Counted from the first letter of the stretch, positions 53,446 to 63,284 are shown. The stretch: DNA of 64,000 nt from Tissierellales bacterium (GCA_018433765.1 JAHDQO010000019.1:1-64000), one strand, 5' to 3'. The notes: generated by a model from the letters alone, not told the origin. Numbers and translations are program-made.

Positions 53446-56421
53446 TTATACACTCATTAAAGCTTGTATAAATAAAGATGCATCTATTCTTCCTAAACCA
53501 TTATCATCATTTTTTACGCTTTCAAGTTCTATCTTATTCCATTTTCCTATATTGAGATAAGGCGTTATATTTAAATTATCTTGTCCTGTTGTAAAACCTG
53601 AACTGCCACCTAAAGAAGAAGTTCTATCAGTTCCATTTATTTTGATTTTTACTTTTGTAGGTTTTAACATTCCTTTTGTATTTTCATAAATTCCATAATT
53701 AATCTGATGTGTATGAGCTGGTAATTTAACATCATGTCTATGATCCATTTTATGAAAGTGACTTGGCATATTAATCTTATGATGATGCTTTGGTATTTCA
53801 ATTTTATGATAATGATCTCCACTAGCACCATATGTATATATATTATTAGAACCCCAATGAGATTTTTCTGTTTTTAAAACAATTTCATTATAAACATCTG
53901 CAAACATTGAATCTGCAATTTTATATTTTTTTTCAGTAAAACTATTTTCATAAAAATTACCAGAAACATATGAAGCCATTAAATGTCTATGATTTCCACC
54001 ATCTTCTGTAGTTGAGAGATCAATATCTCCATCCTCAGTACTAGTAAGATTAATGGTTTTACTTTCAGTAGTAGTTTTAGTAGAAGACTCACTAGTTGGA
54101 GTGCTACTACCTCCATTTTTAGCCCCCTTAGAATAAGCTCTAAACTCCTCCAACTGAAATCTTAAATTAACAACATTTATATGTTTAGTGCTTGATGGAA
54201 TATATACATTTAATTTTAGTGGGTGATCGCTGTCAACATTATCTACATTACCTTCCTGCCATGTTTGAAGTATGCCGTCTTCGTCTAATATTGTTTTTTT
54301 TCCTGTAGAATCTTTAAGCAATAAACCATATTTGCCAGAAGTATAATTCCCTAGTTTTACTCTTTCTCTATTCGAACTATCCAATACTTGAATACCATTT
54401 GTAGGAGTAATTTTAATACTATTATATAAAGTATCTTTTTTTACAGCATTATTATCTGTATAATCTTTAGCATTTGTTTCAGCATTATTTATTTTATCTT
54501 GTACCGTACTTTCCGTTCCATCGCCCTGTACAAGTATTTGATTAGCATTAATCTTGCAGAAGTTACCCAGCAATCCATTTACAGCTTGTGCGTTAACTCC
54601 ACTTGGTGTAATAGCTACAGTTGCAGTATTAAAAGCATTAGGAGTTATAACAATTGCATTATTTACTAGTTTTATTTGTTCTGGACTGATAGTACCATCT
54701 GATAATTTTTTCTTTAAATGTATACCATACTTGTCCATTATAGGTTCTTGACCATTTGAAGTTATTACTGCTTTGGTACTTAAATCTAATTTACTATTTA
54801 TATATTTCTCTAATTGTGTCTTAGTTGAAGTAGCAGTATTCCAATCATATTTACTAAAATTAACCGAAGAGTTTGTAGTGCTTAATTGTTTTAATAAATC
54901 TATTTCATAATTATACGGATCATTAATATTATTTCTATTACTAAATTCTAAATCCAATTTATTATCATCAATATTGTGTACATATGAAATTAATCTTACT
55001 TCAGTATCAATACCTAATCTATCATGTTTAATATTTATAATATCTCCAACAACAAGCTTTTCCCAATCATACTGACATTCTATAATGTTTAAGAAATTGA
55101 CCGAGTCTATTGTAAATTTAATGGGTGGTTGACTTATACGTACTAAATATTTAATACCATATTCTAATAGTTCATTCTTATTTTCCACTACATAACTAGA
55201 ATCTGAAAATGTTTCATCTTTTATAAAAGGGTCCAGCTGTTCTATTTGGCTGCTAGTTAAGTGACTAGACATTTTTATTTCTTCTCGCAAAGTATTAATA
55301 TTTATGTTCACATTATCAATATTATTTTGAATAGTTTGTTTTTCATTTTCTTTTATGTCTATTTCTCTTTCTTTATACTCTATCTGTTGATTATATGTTG
55401 TTAAATTTTTTCCACTTGCCATAGCTAAGTCTTTATTTTGCTTTAATGAATCTAAATCCGTTTCTAAGCTATTTATCTCATTTTTTTTAGAAGTAAGTTG
55501 AGCATTCAAATCATCTAGTTGTGTTAAATAATCTTGAAACACACCATCTTTATTAGATATAAACTCTTCATAATTATTTAAGGCATCAATTAAATCCTGT
55601 TCCATAAAAGGCTCTCGTTTAAAGTAGTTTAGATTCATAATATAATTTTGTCCTGTAATATTTATATCTTCAACGGAAATATTATTTTTACCATAAAGAT
55701 ATAATCTAGTTTTAATCATATTATCATCAATATTCTTAGTTATGTCTTTTATATAATTTTCATCTGATATATATAAGCCTTTATTCTGTCCTAATTCATT
55801 TAATTTATATATTTTAAACTGCTTATTTACAGTATCAAATTGAAATAAACATTCAAAAATTTTTTGTATATCTTGAATAACTGCAATTAAATTATCGTTT
55901 GCAATATCAAATCCACGATATACATCATACAATTCAGGACTTACATACTCTACAGTCCAAGAAGTTAAAGTTTCAATGTAATTCATTATTCCTTTAGAAA
56001 AGCCATCCTCGTCCAACTCATTTGATGTACTGTAAATTTTTCTAGAATCAAATTTATATCCTCTAAGTTTTTTATCTGACAGTTCATATTCTCTGCTGTA
56101 GCAGTGTATTTCTTTATAGGTTTTACCTTTACAATCGTGAATAGTAATATCATCAATAACAAAATACTGATAGTTACCTAATTTTATTAATAAATTACCT
56201 TTAATTAAATCATAATTTGGATTTTTCATAGCTTCATGATTTTTAGTTCCTTGATTTATATAATAAGGAACATTAAAAGTAAATTCATCTATATCAGCAA
56301 AATTATGCTTATATACTTTGTTGTATGAACTACCTAATTCACACATTTCTTTACCATTTCTTTTGCATAAAACTAATGTATATTTTGGCAGTTTCATATT
56401 CGGATTAATGTCTATTAGCAA
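53446..56421 (-). CDS. Tal-like tail tip/endopeptidase-type protein with His-rich fibre end
   Basis: 991 residues, matching siphophage tail-associated proteins: N-terminal hub domain with YKHNFADIDEFTFNVPYY, CYSREYELSDKKLRG and IQDIQKIFECLFQFD, then coiled coils (residues 285-375). Around residues 830-910 there are several HxH motifs (NHRH, DHYH, HHH, HFH, HRH, HTH), like metal-binding short tail fibres. TTG start at 56421 behind GAGGTGAT. No peptidase motif was found. Confidence 0.85.
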   Translation of the reverse strand: MLIDINPNMKLPKYTLVLCKRNGKEMCELGSSYNKVYKHNFADIDEFTFNVPYYINQGTKNHEAMKNPNYDLIKGNLLIKLGNYQYFVIDDITIHDCKGKTYKEIHCYSREYELSDKKLRGYKFDSRKIYSTSNELDEDGFSKGIMNYIETLTSWTVEYVSPELYDVYRGFDIANDNLIAVIQDIQKIFECLFQFDTVNKQFKIYKLNELGQNKGLYISDENYIKDITKNIDDNMIKTRLYLYGKNNISVEDINITGQNYIMNLNYFKREPFMEQDLIDALNNYEEFISNKDGVFQDYLTQLDDLNAQLTSKKNEINSLETDLDSLKQNKDLAMASGKNLTTYNQQIEYKEREIDIKENEKQTIQNNIDNVNININTLREEIKMSSHLTSSQIEQLDPFIKDETFSDSSYVVENKNELLEYGIKYLVRISQPPIKFTIDSVNFLNIIECQYDWEKLVVGDIINIKHDRLGIDTEVRLISYVHNIDDNKLDLEFSNRNNINDPYNYEIDLLKQLSTTNSSVNFSKYDWNTATSTKTQLEKYINSKLDLSTKAVITSNGQEPIMDKYGIHLKKKLSDGTISPEQIKLVNNAIVITPNAFNTATVAITPSGVNAQAVNGLLGNFCKINANQILVQGDGTESTVQDKINNAETNAKDYTDNNAVKKDTLYNSIKITPTNGIQVLDSSNRERVKLGNYTSGKYGLLLKDSTGKKTILDEDGILQTWQEGNVDNVDSDHPLKLNVYIPSSTKHINVVNLRFQLEEFRAYSKGAKNGGSSTPTSESSTKTTTESKTINLTSTEDGDIDLSTTEDGGNHRHLMASYVSGNFYENSFTEKKYKIADSMFADVYNEIVLKTEKSHWGSNNIYTYGASGDHYHKIEIPKHHHKINMPSHFHKMDHRHDVKLPAHTHQINYGIYENTKGMLKPTKVKIKINGTDRTSSLGGSSGFTTGQDNLNITPYLNIGKWNKIELESVKNDDNGLGRIDASLFIQALMSV

Positions 56422-56433
56422 TATATCACCTCT

Positions 56434-57213
56434 TTACTGAATTATTGGAAACTGCATTCTAATCTTTAAATCACATTTTCCTGTTACTTCAATTTGATTT
56501 ACTCCGTACACTAACCTAAACCAATTTTTATTAAAATTAGCAAATCTATAAACTAAAGGATTATCACTTATAATATATTTATTTTTATTATCAATTGATA
56601 TAATTTCACCTGTTTGCAATCCATTAAAAGAAAAAATCCTTCCACAGTCAGAAAGATTTTTTAATGATATTCCTGTAGATTTTCCTATTAATTGAAATTC
56701 AACATCAGGATAATAATATTCATTTATGTTGCTTTTATTTGCTATTTGTATAATTTCCTTAGTTGTGTTATAACTCAAATTATAATGGTCTATGTAAGGT
56801 GGTGCCCATGCAAAAGGAGCGTTATTCCTAAAAGTTAATTCAACATAACCTTTTTTACCTACTGTATATAAATTACCTTGGTCTACACAAATTACATAAT
56901 AGAATTTACCTAAATCATCTCCTGTTTGAAATGATTTATATGTATCATGAAACAGCCATCTAGCAATTTCATATCTTTTTTTTTGTGTCCATTCTTCATC
57001 TAATAATGATAACTTCAATTTAAATTCAAGTGGTGATTGTTCAACCCCATAAAAAAAAGGCATATTACGCCTAAATATTTGTTCTTCTATTATACTTTTG
57101 TTTGCTAAATATGGTGATTCTACAAAGTCAGTATCAAGTCTAATTATGCTTAAACCCATTTCAGCAGAACTTATTCCATCAAATATAAAATGTTGAGATT
57201 CTATTGTAGTCAC
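56434..57213 (-). CDS. Distal tail protein Dit
   Basis: 259 residues with FIFDGISSAEMGLSIIRLDTD, FFYGVEQSPLEFKLKLSLLDEEWT and VELTFRNNAPFAWAP, the siphovirus Dit/tail family pattern. It forms the hub ring between tube and Tal. The start is unclear: GTG at 57213 lies inside GGAGGTG, and an ATA four codons on has the best spacing. Confidence 0.9.
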   Translation of the reverse strand: MTTIESQHFIFDGISSAEMGLSIIRLDTDFVESPYLANKSIIEEQIFRRNMPFFYGVEQSPLEFKLKLSLLDEEWTQKKRYEIARWLFHDTYKSFQTGDDLGKFYYVICVDQGNLYTVGKKGYVELTFRNNAPFAWAPPYIDHYNLSYNTTKEIIQIANKSNINEYYYPDVEFQLIGKSTGISLKNLSDCGRIFSFNGLQTGEIISIDNKNKYIISDNPLVYRFANFNKNWFRLVYGVNQIEVTGKCDLKIRMQFPIIQ

Positions 57214-57351
57214 CTCCTATGATTTTTTATATAAAAAAAGACCCTTGTCCATATTTTCATACCCCTTCTATGAAAAGTAACTACAACTTTTATTTGATTA
57301 GTCTTTTTCATAAAGAGGGATATTACACATGGACTGAGCATACTTTCCTTA
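57214..57351 (-). promoter_or_regulatory. Structured leader RNA before dit, mutually exclusive pairings
   Basis: The RNA contains TATGAAAA twice (57305-57312 and 57254-57261) and its complement TTTTCATA once between them (57269-57276). Pairing with the 5' copy gives a long stem that includes GGGG/CCC and is closed by GTCCAT/ATGGAC. Pairing with the 3' copy gives a local hairpin and allows AAAAAGAC (57301-57308) to pair with GTCTTTTT (57235-57242) at the T-run. Such architecture suits an attenuator or riboswitch. I know no matching class. Confidence 0.6.
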
Positions 57352-57357
57352 AACAAA

Positions 57358-57385
57358 AGTATACCATATATATTTAATTAGTCAA
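57358..57385 (-). promoter_or_regulatory. Internal sigma-A promoter between tape measure and dit
   Basis: TTGACT and TATACT are separated by 16 bp on the minus strand, immediately after the tape-measure stop. It would drive dit, tal, fibre and xkdX separately through the structured leader. Confidence 0.75.
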
Positions 57386-57424
57386 TAATTTTGATATTTT
57401 GTATTATATTGTCATACGTATAAT

Positions 57425-60400
57425 TTATCTATATAGCCCATTACTTCTAGCTTTACGAAACTTTTCAATTTCTACTTCTTTAATAACTTTTTTCATAGTT
57501 GCATTTAAATTTGGCAATATTGTTCTATCTAAATTACCTGCTACATTGATATTAATATCGTAATTACTACCAGAAGTAAAAGTTTGAAGTTCTTTAAATT
57601 GAGGCATTCTTAAATTCAATGAATGCTGCATAAATCCTTGATATTTGGAAGCATTTAAATTAATAAAAGGATTATTTGCTTTCGGTATGATAGCTTCTCC
57701 TTCATGTATAATAGCTTTACCAGTTCTAGGAACATAAGTTGTACCTCTATCATAAATACCTACTAAATTACTTTCTACATAACCTTTTACTGGTGTTTCA
57801 CTTCCCATTATATTTGATGATCTTTTTGTAGAAGATGTAGCTTTATTTATCTTTGATGAAGATTCTCTTAATTTGTTGACCATATCTAAAGCATCTTCAA
57901 TCTTGTCAATGAATTCTGATTTAATTTGGCTTCCTAAAAAAGACATTCCATCACCAAATTCATTTTCAAATTTATTATAGGCGTCTGTTAATGTCAGCAT
58001 TTGTCCGTCTATATATTCTACCTGACCTGCAATTAATGCTTGTTGAGCTTCAAAATATATGGATTGGTCACTGTATTTTGAGTCTAAATATTGTTTTTCC
58101 TTTTCATATTTATTATTTAATCTTAATTTTTCTCCTTCATAACGCAAGTTCTCTTCATTTTCTAAAAATTGATAGTATTCTTCTTGTTTGCAAAGCTGTT
58201 CATCTAGACCGCTTAATAATAATTCTTTTTCTCTGTCTCTTTGGTATTCAGCTATTTCTTGATGTTTATCGGAAAGTTGTTTTTCTAGCTCAATAGTTTT
58301 TGTTTTGGCTTCTATATCATCACGTAGTTTTAATTCATTTATTTGCTTTTGTATTATACTTTCTTCATCATTTAATTTACTTAAGCCTTCTTGGTATTCC
58401 TCTTCTTCATATTGTTTATTTAGAGCATCTTTTTTGTCATTTATCATGTTTTTATATTTGTCAAGCTCTTCTTTATAGCCATTTAATATAGTTTTATGCT
58501 CATCTTCTAAATTATCAATCTTCTCATTATGCGTTTTTTCCAGCTCATCACGTTCTATTTCTTCTCGTTTTTTTATTATTTCTATAATTTTGTTCTCTAC
58601 TTCTGATACGTTATCTAATCTGTTTTGATATGCTTCTTTATTTAATTCGCTTAATTCTTTCTCAGTATCTTTTATACTATTATTATATTGAATCCATTCA
58701 AGCGAGGCATCTGAAATAGCACTTGTTGTGTCTTGGATGGTATTAAACATATCTTGCAACTGTGAAGCTAGTTCTGGATTTTTTTCACTTATGCTCTTAA
58801 GCTTTTGATTAATTTTATCTGTATCAAATATAATATTTTTTAACTGCCCATTTTCATCATATTCAATTTTCATATCAGATTGAGATAAACCCAGACCGCT
58901 TATTAAATCTTGTGCTTTTTGACTAGCAACTTCACGTCTTTTCTCGTTTATATTGTGTAATTCGTCTTGATATTCTTTCATTAGATCTATTTGTTTAATT
59001 AAAAAGTCTGCTTTATCAGTACCTTTTGATTGTTCAGATAATAGTTTTTGTCTTTCTAGCTGATAATTAATTTCTTCAAGTTTTTCTTCTATAGACAAAT
59101 ATGTATCATCTATTTGAATTAAATCATTACTGTTACTAGTTTTTGTACTGCTTTTATTTTCTGCTATTAAATCATCAAAATTCATAGATTTAATCAAATC
59201 TATTTGAGAAGTAAGTGCATCTATTTGAGTATTATCAAATTTAGGAGCTTTGTTCATTAAAGAATTAAAAATACTGCTAGTTATAAATCCATTCTCTAAT
59301 TGTGATTGTAAACTATTTATTTGAAAATCATATAATTTTTTTTCTTCTTCTAACTGCTGTTTCTTTATTTCAAGGTTTTTAACAGCACTATTTCGTTCTG
59401 CTTCAAATAACAATTTTGCTAGTTTTATACCATTTTCTTTAGATGTATTTGCATTAAGTATCTGTTGAGTATACTGAGGATACTGCTCAATCAAGCTAGA
59501 TAAAGTGCTTGCTGATAACTTGTTACCATTGTTTAAATCATTATAAATACTTGATAAAGATTTTGTATTTGAATAAAAATCATTAAAAATTTCTGAAGCT
59601 TGAGTATAAATTTGATTTAGCTCTTTTTGTGATTTATATGAATTTTCAGTTCCTTTTTCAGACTCTAGTTGTGACTGCTTAAGTTTACGCATTTCTTCAT
59701 TATACGCTTCTAGTGTTATCTTTCTACTATTGTATTCGTATGTCAGTTTCTCTTCTGCTTTAGCCAATCCTAGAGTATCTCTTATTAAATACTCTAATCC
59801 ATCTGATTGATCTATCATATTTTGTAAGTCTTCAGGTATATCTTCTCCTATTATTGAATAGGATTGTGTATCTTCAATTATCTGTTTTTGCTGTTTGCTA
59901 AATTCTATTAATTTAGTCTTTGCTTTATTTACTTGATTATCAATAGAATCTTTAATTAATGGGTCTTTAATTGCTGAAATATCTAAATTATTATATGTAT
60001 CAAGAGTTTTTATAGTTTTTTTAATATCATTTTGGACTCTTCCCAATTTATTAGGCAAGTCATCATATGTAAGTATGCTGCTGTTTCCTTCAATTTTCTT
60101 TTTTGCTAATTTCTTATTTTCTATATCAAGTAATATTTTCTGATATTCAATTTCAGTTTCCAAATCAGAAATTCTATTTTTATCGGCTTCTGTTGGTGAT
60201 TGTATTTCCTTTAATCTGCTTAATTCATCATTTAATTTATTATAGCTGCCTTCTAATTCATCAACTTTTTCTTGTTGTTCTTGTATACTAACATGAAGTT
60301 TTTCAAAAACGGCAATTCCACCTATTATAACTGCTACTGGAATAATAGCAGATAACGCTACACCTAAGCTAAATGCAGCTTCACTGGCTATACCTAATGA

Positions 60401-60868
60401 CTCTGCAAATATACCTATGTCTAAAGCAAAACTTTCAAATAAGGTTAGTTTTCCGCAAATGCTGCTTATTTGGTTGAACAGTTTTACACCTGCAGAAATA
60501 TCTTTACATACATTAACTATTTGTCCACCTAACTCAAAAGTACTGTTAGTTAGTTGATTATTAGAGTTATTTGTTTCATCAGTTATATTATTTAACTCTG
60601 ACATTTTAGTTCTGAACTCTTCTACTGCACTTAAATTATATGTTATATCTATATTGCTTTTTAGGTTTATTTGATTTTTATTTATATCATTAATAATCTT
60701 TTGATAATTTAATTTTATATCTTGAAATTCTTTCATTAATACTTGCGAATTTGTTATTATATTTAGCTTATTTTCAGATGCTAATTTTTTTAGTAAAGGT
60801 TTTAATTTAGAATTTACTTTATTATATTTCTCAAAATTAATTTCAATATCTAATGTTCCACTAGACAT
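57425..60868 (-). CDS. Siphophage-type tape measure protein
   Basis: 1147 residues: helical N-terminus, a hydrophobic segment near residues 165-190 (SLGVALSAIIPVAVIIGGIAVF), and long coiled coils (e.g. EEKLEEINYQLERQ, ELDKYKNMINDKKDAL). No lysozyme or peptidase domain was seen. At 1.5 angstrom per residue the tail would be about 170 nm, twice the contractile tail. Lies between chaperone-like and Dit genes. Confidence 0.88.
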   Translation of the reverse strand: MSSGTLDIEINFEKYNKVNSKLKPLLKKLASENKLNIITNSQVLMKEFQDIKLNYQKIINDINKNQINLKSNIDITYNLSAVEEFRTKMSELNNITDETNNSNNQLTNSTFELGGQIVNVCKDISAGVKLFNQISSICGKLTLFESFALDIGIFAESLGIASEAAFSLGVALSAIIPVAVIIGGIAVFEKLHVSIQEQQEKVDELEGSYNKLNDELSRLKEIQSPTEADKNRISDLETEIEYQKILLDIENKKLAKKKIEGNSSILTYDDLPNKLGRVQNDIKKTIKTLDTYNNLDISAIKDPLIKDSIDNQVNKAKTKLIEFSKQQKQIIEDTQSYSIIGEDIPEDLQNMIDQSDGLEYLIRDTLGLAKAEEKLTYEYNSRKITLEAYNEEMRKLKQSQLESEKGTENSYKSQKELNQIYTQASEIFNDFYSNTKSLSSIYNDLNNGNKLSASTLSSLIEQYPQYTQQILNANTSKENGIKLAKLLFEAERNSAVKNLEIKKQQLEEEKKLYDFQINSLQSQLENGFITSSIFNSLMNKAPKFDNTQIDALTSQIDLIKSMNFDDLIAENKSSTKTSNSNDLIQIDDTYLSIEEKLEEINYQLERQKLLSEQSKGTDKADFLIKQIDLMKEYQDELHNINEKRREVASQKAQDLISGLGLSQSDMKIEYDENGQLKNIIFDTDKINQKLKSISEKNPELASQLQDMFNTIQDTTSAISDASLEWIQYNNSIKDTEKELSELNKEAYQNRLDNVSEVENKIIEIIKKREEIERDELEKTHNEKIDNLEDEHKTILNGYKEELDKYKNMINDKKDALNKQYEEEEYQEGLSKLNDEESIIQKQINELKLRDDIEAKTKTIELEKQLSDKHQEIAEYQRDREKELLLSGLDEQLCKQEEYYQFLENEENLRYEGEKLRLNNKYEKEKQYLDSKYSDQSIYFEAQQALIAGQVEYIDGQMLTLTDAYNKFENEFGDGMSFLGSQIKSEFIDKIEDALDMVNKLRESSSKINKATSSTKRSSNIMGSETPVKGYVESNLVGIYDRGTTYVPRTGKAIIHEGEAIIPKANNPFINLNASKYQGFMQHSLNLRMPQFKELQTFTSGSNYDININVAGNLDRTILPNLNATMKKVIKEVEIEKFRKARSNGLYR

Positions 60869-60910
60869 TTATTCACCACCTCTAAATTAATTAAGGTATT
60901 AGATTTGTTT

Positions 60911-61306
60911 TTATATATTATTGTACTGTATAATTTCATCTAATTTTTCTTTTGGCAGTTTTGACATATTGTTTATGTTTGTCATCATTTGATTTGATAA
61001 AAACTGTATAATATCTGTTATTTCGTTTACTGTTTCTGTTAATTCTTGTGATGGATCTTCAAGTATTTCATCAACTAATTTATCATCATCTTTTAAATCT
61101 AGTTTTATGTTAGTTAATTCAGGTATAAGTTGCAACAGTACATCTTTACCGCTTATTTCAATTTTATCTGTTTCATTATCTATACTTTCTGATATTAGTT
61201 TAATAATTTTTTCTTTTTGCTTAGGTGATGGATTATATACTTCTATACCATTATCAAATCTTTTTCGTATTTTACTTCTTTTTAATTCACTAAAATTTAT
61301 AGACAT
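60911..61306 (-). CDS. Putative tail assembly chaperone of the non-contractile module
   Basis: 131 residues, acidic and helical, with KRSKIRKRFDNGIEVYNPSPKQKEKIIKLI then KDVLLQLIPELTNIKLDL. Position between tube and tape measure is that of a chaperone. There is no second frame after it and no slippery heptamer at its end, so it may act unshifted. The family match is not certain. Confidence 0.6.
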   Translation of the reverse strand: MSINFSELKRSKIRKRFDNGIEVYNPSPKQKEKIIKLISESIDNETDKIEISGKDVLLQLIPELTNIKLDLKDDDKLVDEILEDPSQELTETVNEITDIIQFLSNQMMTNINNMSKLPKEKLDEIIQYNNI

Positions 61307-61371
61307 TAATTACCTCCTTAAGTTCTATCACATCAGTTAATTATCAAAAATTCTTCTTTTATACGATACAC

Positions 61372-61409
61372 AAGATTCTTCAATTCCGCTACGCTCCGTT
61401 AAGAATGAC
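61372..61409. repeat. Junction repeat, copy between tube and chaperone genes
   Basis: AAGATTCTTCAATTCCGCTA then CGCTCCGTTAAGAATGAC: imperfect palindrome of the same family as 48212-48410 and 53368-53395. The 61307-61517 gap also holds a terminator. Confidence 0.65.
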
Positions 61410-61480
61410 TATATTGGGTAATCCTGCACTTTTATCTTAAAATGGTCACATCCTAACAATAGCCTATTATTTAGTTGGAA

Positions 61481-61510
61481 AAGAGGATATCAAACATCTA
61501 ATATCCTCTC
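61481..61510 (-). terminator. Hairpin after the tail tube gene (attenuating terminator)
   Basis: GAGGATAT and ATATCCTC pair (8-9 bp) around a 10-base loop and are followed by four T on the minus strand. The weak T-run suggests partial termination, which would give more tube than downstream mRNA. Confidence 0.65.
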
Positions 61511-61517
61511 TTTATAT

Positions 61518-62507
61518 TTATTTGCAAACTACACTAATTACATCTTTTAAACCTGTTGAGCTTGTTATAGTTATTTCAGCCGTACCACTTCCTACATATT
61601 CTACAACACCGGTATTTGATACTGCTGCTATACTTTCATTGTCACTAACAAATGTTAATTCTGCATTTTTAAGCACTGTAGGTGAATAAATACCACCTCG
61701 TAAGCCGTATATTGTCAATGCATGATTTGTACCTGATGCTAATTCTACTTTTGAAGTATCTGCTGTAATTGCAGTATAAGTTGCACCTTTTTTTAATGGT
61801 ATTGTCTTTTTGTAACCATAAATATCGTCTTCTGTACTTAATATTTTTCCTGACATTGATGAAGTTGCAGGAGCTTCTGAAGTAAGTGCCATTTCAAAAT
61901 TACCAGATGGTTTAAATTTAGGGAATATCCATTGAACTTTTTCTTTTAGTCCTGCGTCATCAAACACTTTAATTTCTAATACTAATTCATATGTTTTTGA
62001 AAAACTATTGCCGTCAATTGTTATTACATCTACATCTTCATTATATTGATATGTAACTTTAACTGTTTGATTAGCAAAACTGTCTCCCATTGAAAAGTCA
62101 CTGCCATTAAAGCTTTTTGTTGTAATTAAACCATCAGAAGTTTGAACATATGCTTTAACTCCTGCAATTGGTGTCTGTTCTGCAACTGTTCCATTTCCTA
62201 AATTATCTAATTCAACTGTTTCTTCAAATACGTACACGTTTGATACTTGATTTTGAATTGTTGTTCCACAGTTTAATGCTATCATGGCTGGTTCATATCT
62301 GGCGTCTTCTAGTTTAACTTCTCCTGTTCTGCCGTAATTGTAAGCATAAAGTAATTTATTTAGTTCTCCTCCACGTATTTCTTTTTCTTCAACATTAAAT
62401 GTTATAGTACTGTTTAGCAATGTTTTACTTCTCATTACTATCATATCTGATTCTGTATCCCTTAACATTGCATTTGCTACTGTTGTAATATATTGTTTTT
62501 CTCCCAT
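61518..62507 (-). CDS. Non-contractile tail tube protein with C-terminal Ig-like domain
   Basis: 329 residues. The first 245 look like a major tail tube protein (ITTVANAMLRDTESDMIVMRSKTLL, EIRGGELNKLLYAYNYGRTGEVKLEDARYEP, KFKPSGNFEMALTSEAP). The last 80 match a bacterial Ig-like (Big_2) domain: SKVELASGTNHALTIYG, DNESIAAVSNTGVVEYVGSGTAEITI. Such domains decorate phage tubes. Start at 62507 follows AGGAGG. Confidence 0.85.
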   Translation of the reverse strand: MGEKQYITTVANAMLRDTESDMIVMRSKTLLNSTITFNVEEKEIRGGELNKLLYAYNYGRTGEVKLEDARYEPAMIALNCGTTIQNQVSNVYVFEETVELDNLGNGTVAEQTPIAGVKAYVQTSDGLITTKSFNGSDFSMGDSFANQTVKVTYQYNEDVDVITIDGNSFSKTYELVLEIKVFDDAGLKEKVQWIFPKFKPSGNFEMALTSEAPATSSMSGKILSTEDDIYGYKKTIPLKKGATYTAITADTSKVELASGTNHALTIYGLRGGIYSPTVLKNAELTFVSDNESIAAVSNTGVVEYVGSGTAEITITSSTGLKDVISVVCK

Positions 62508-62518
62508 TTTATTTCCTC

Positions 62519-63274
62519 CTAGTTAATAAAGTTATTTATTTTGTTTTCAAATTCTTTTTTATCCATTAATATACCATCATATTTGTCATTGCTAATATGA
62601 GATGTCCAATGAGGTATTGGATGGTTAAAACTAACAAAACCGCTTAATTCAGCGGTTTTATAAATTCTATAATCTTGTATTAAGTTTAATCTTTGTATTT
62701 CTTTTCTAAACTGGTATATTGTTAGTTGTTTAATATCATCATATTTTTCATGAGTAATACAACGATAGCTAATTATTTGATCTTCTATTGTTCCTTCATT
62801 ATTCATTTGTCTTTTAGCTAAAAATTCCATAGATTCTTTGATAGCTGCTCTTAAATCTGGATGTAATTTATCATCTATTTCAGGTATTGCATTTTGATTT
62901 AGTATTATCTTTTTTATTTTATCAAAATCTTCTTCATTAAATATTCTATTATTAATATTCAAAGAAATTTGATTATTTTTAAATTGAAGAAAACATTTCT
63001 CAGTTTTAAAAATATATTTGCAGAAATTTTTAAATTTATTAAATACATCCTTGAAAACTATCTTATCTTTATTATCTTTAATTTCAGGTAGTACAAACAG
63101 CAGAAATTTTAAATAACTCATTTTAATAATATTAATATTAGGTATACTGTTCTTATCAATTAATAATAATGATATTAAGTCTTCAAACATTTCATAATCT
63201 TTCATTAAAAAAGGATATATTTTAATATTTTTATATTCTCTGGCATCGCCCCATGTATCAATTAATCTTAACAT
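62519..63274 (-). CDS. Unknown phage protein upstream of the tube gene
   Basis: 251 residues, helical, with Lys-rich middle and a conserved-looking end: HPDLRAAIKESMEFLAKRQ, QLTIYQFRKEIQRL and a Trp/His segment (NHPIPHWTSHI). I do not recognise the family. Position before the tube gene suggests tail assembly or completion. Confidence 0.6.
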   Translation of the reverse strand: MLRLIDTWGDAREYKNIKIYPFLMKDYEMFEDLISLLLIDKNSIPNINIIKMSYLKFLLFVLPEIKDNKDKIVFKDVFNKFKNFCKYIFKTEKCFLQFKNNQISLNINNRIFNEEDFDKIKKIILNQNAIPEIDDKLHPDLRAAIKESMEFLAKRQMNNEGTIEDQIISYRCITHEKYDDIKQLTIYQFRKEIQRLNLIQDYRIYKTAELSGFVSFNHPIPHWTSHISNDKYDGILMDKKEFENKINNFIN

Positions 63275-63284
63275 GTTATTATCC

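Noticed and set aside
60911-61306. Frameshifted chaperone in the non-contractile module
   Set aside because: Only 42 bases separate it from the tape measure and no slippery heptamer lies at its end.
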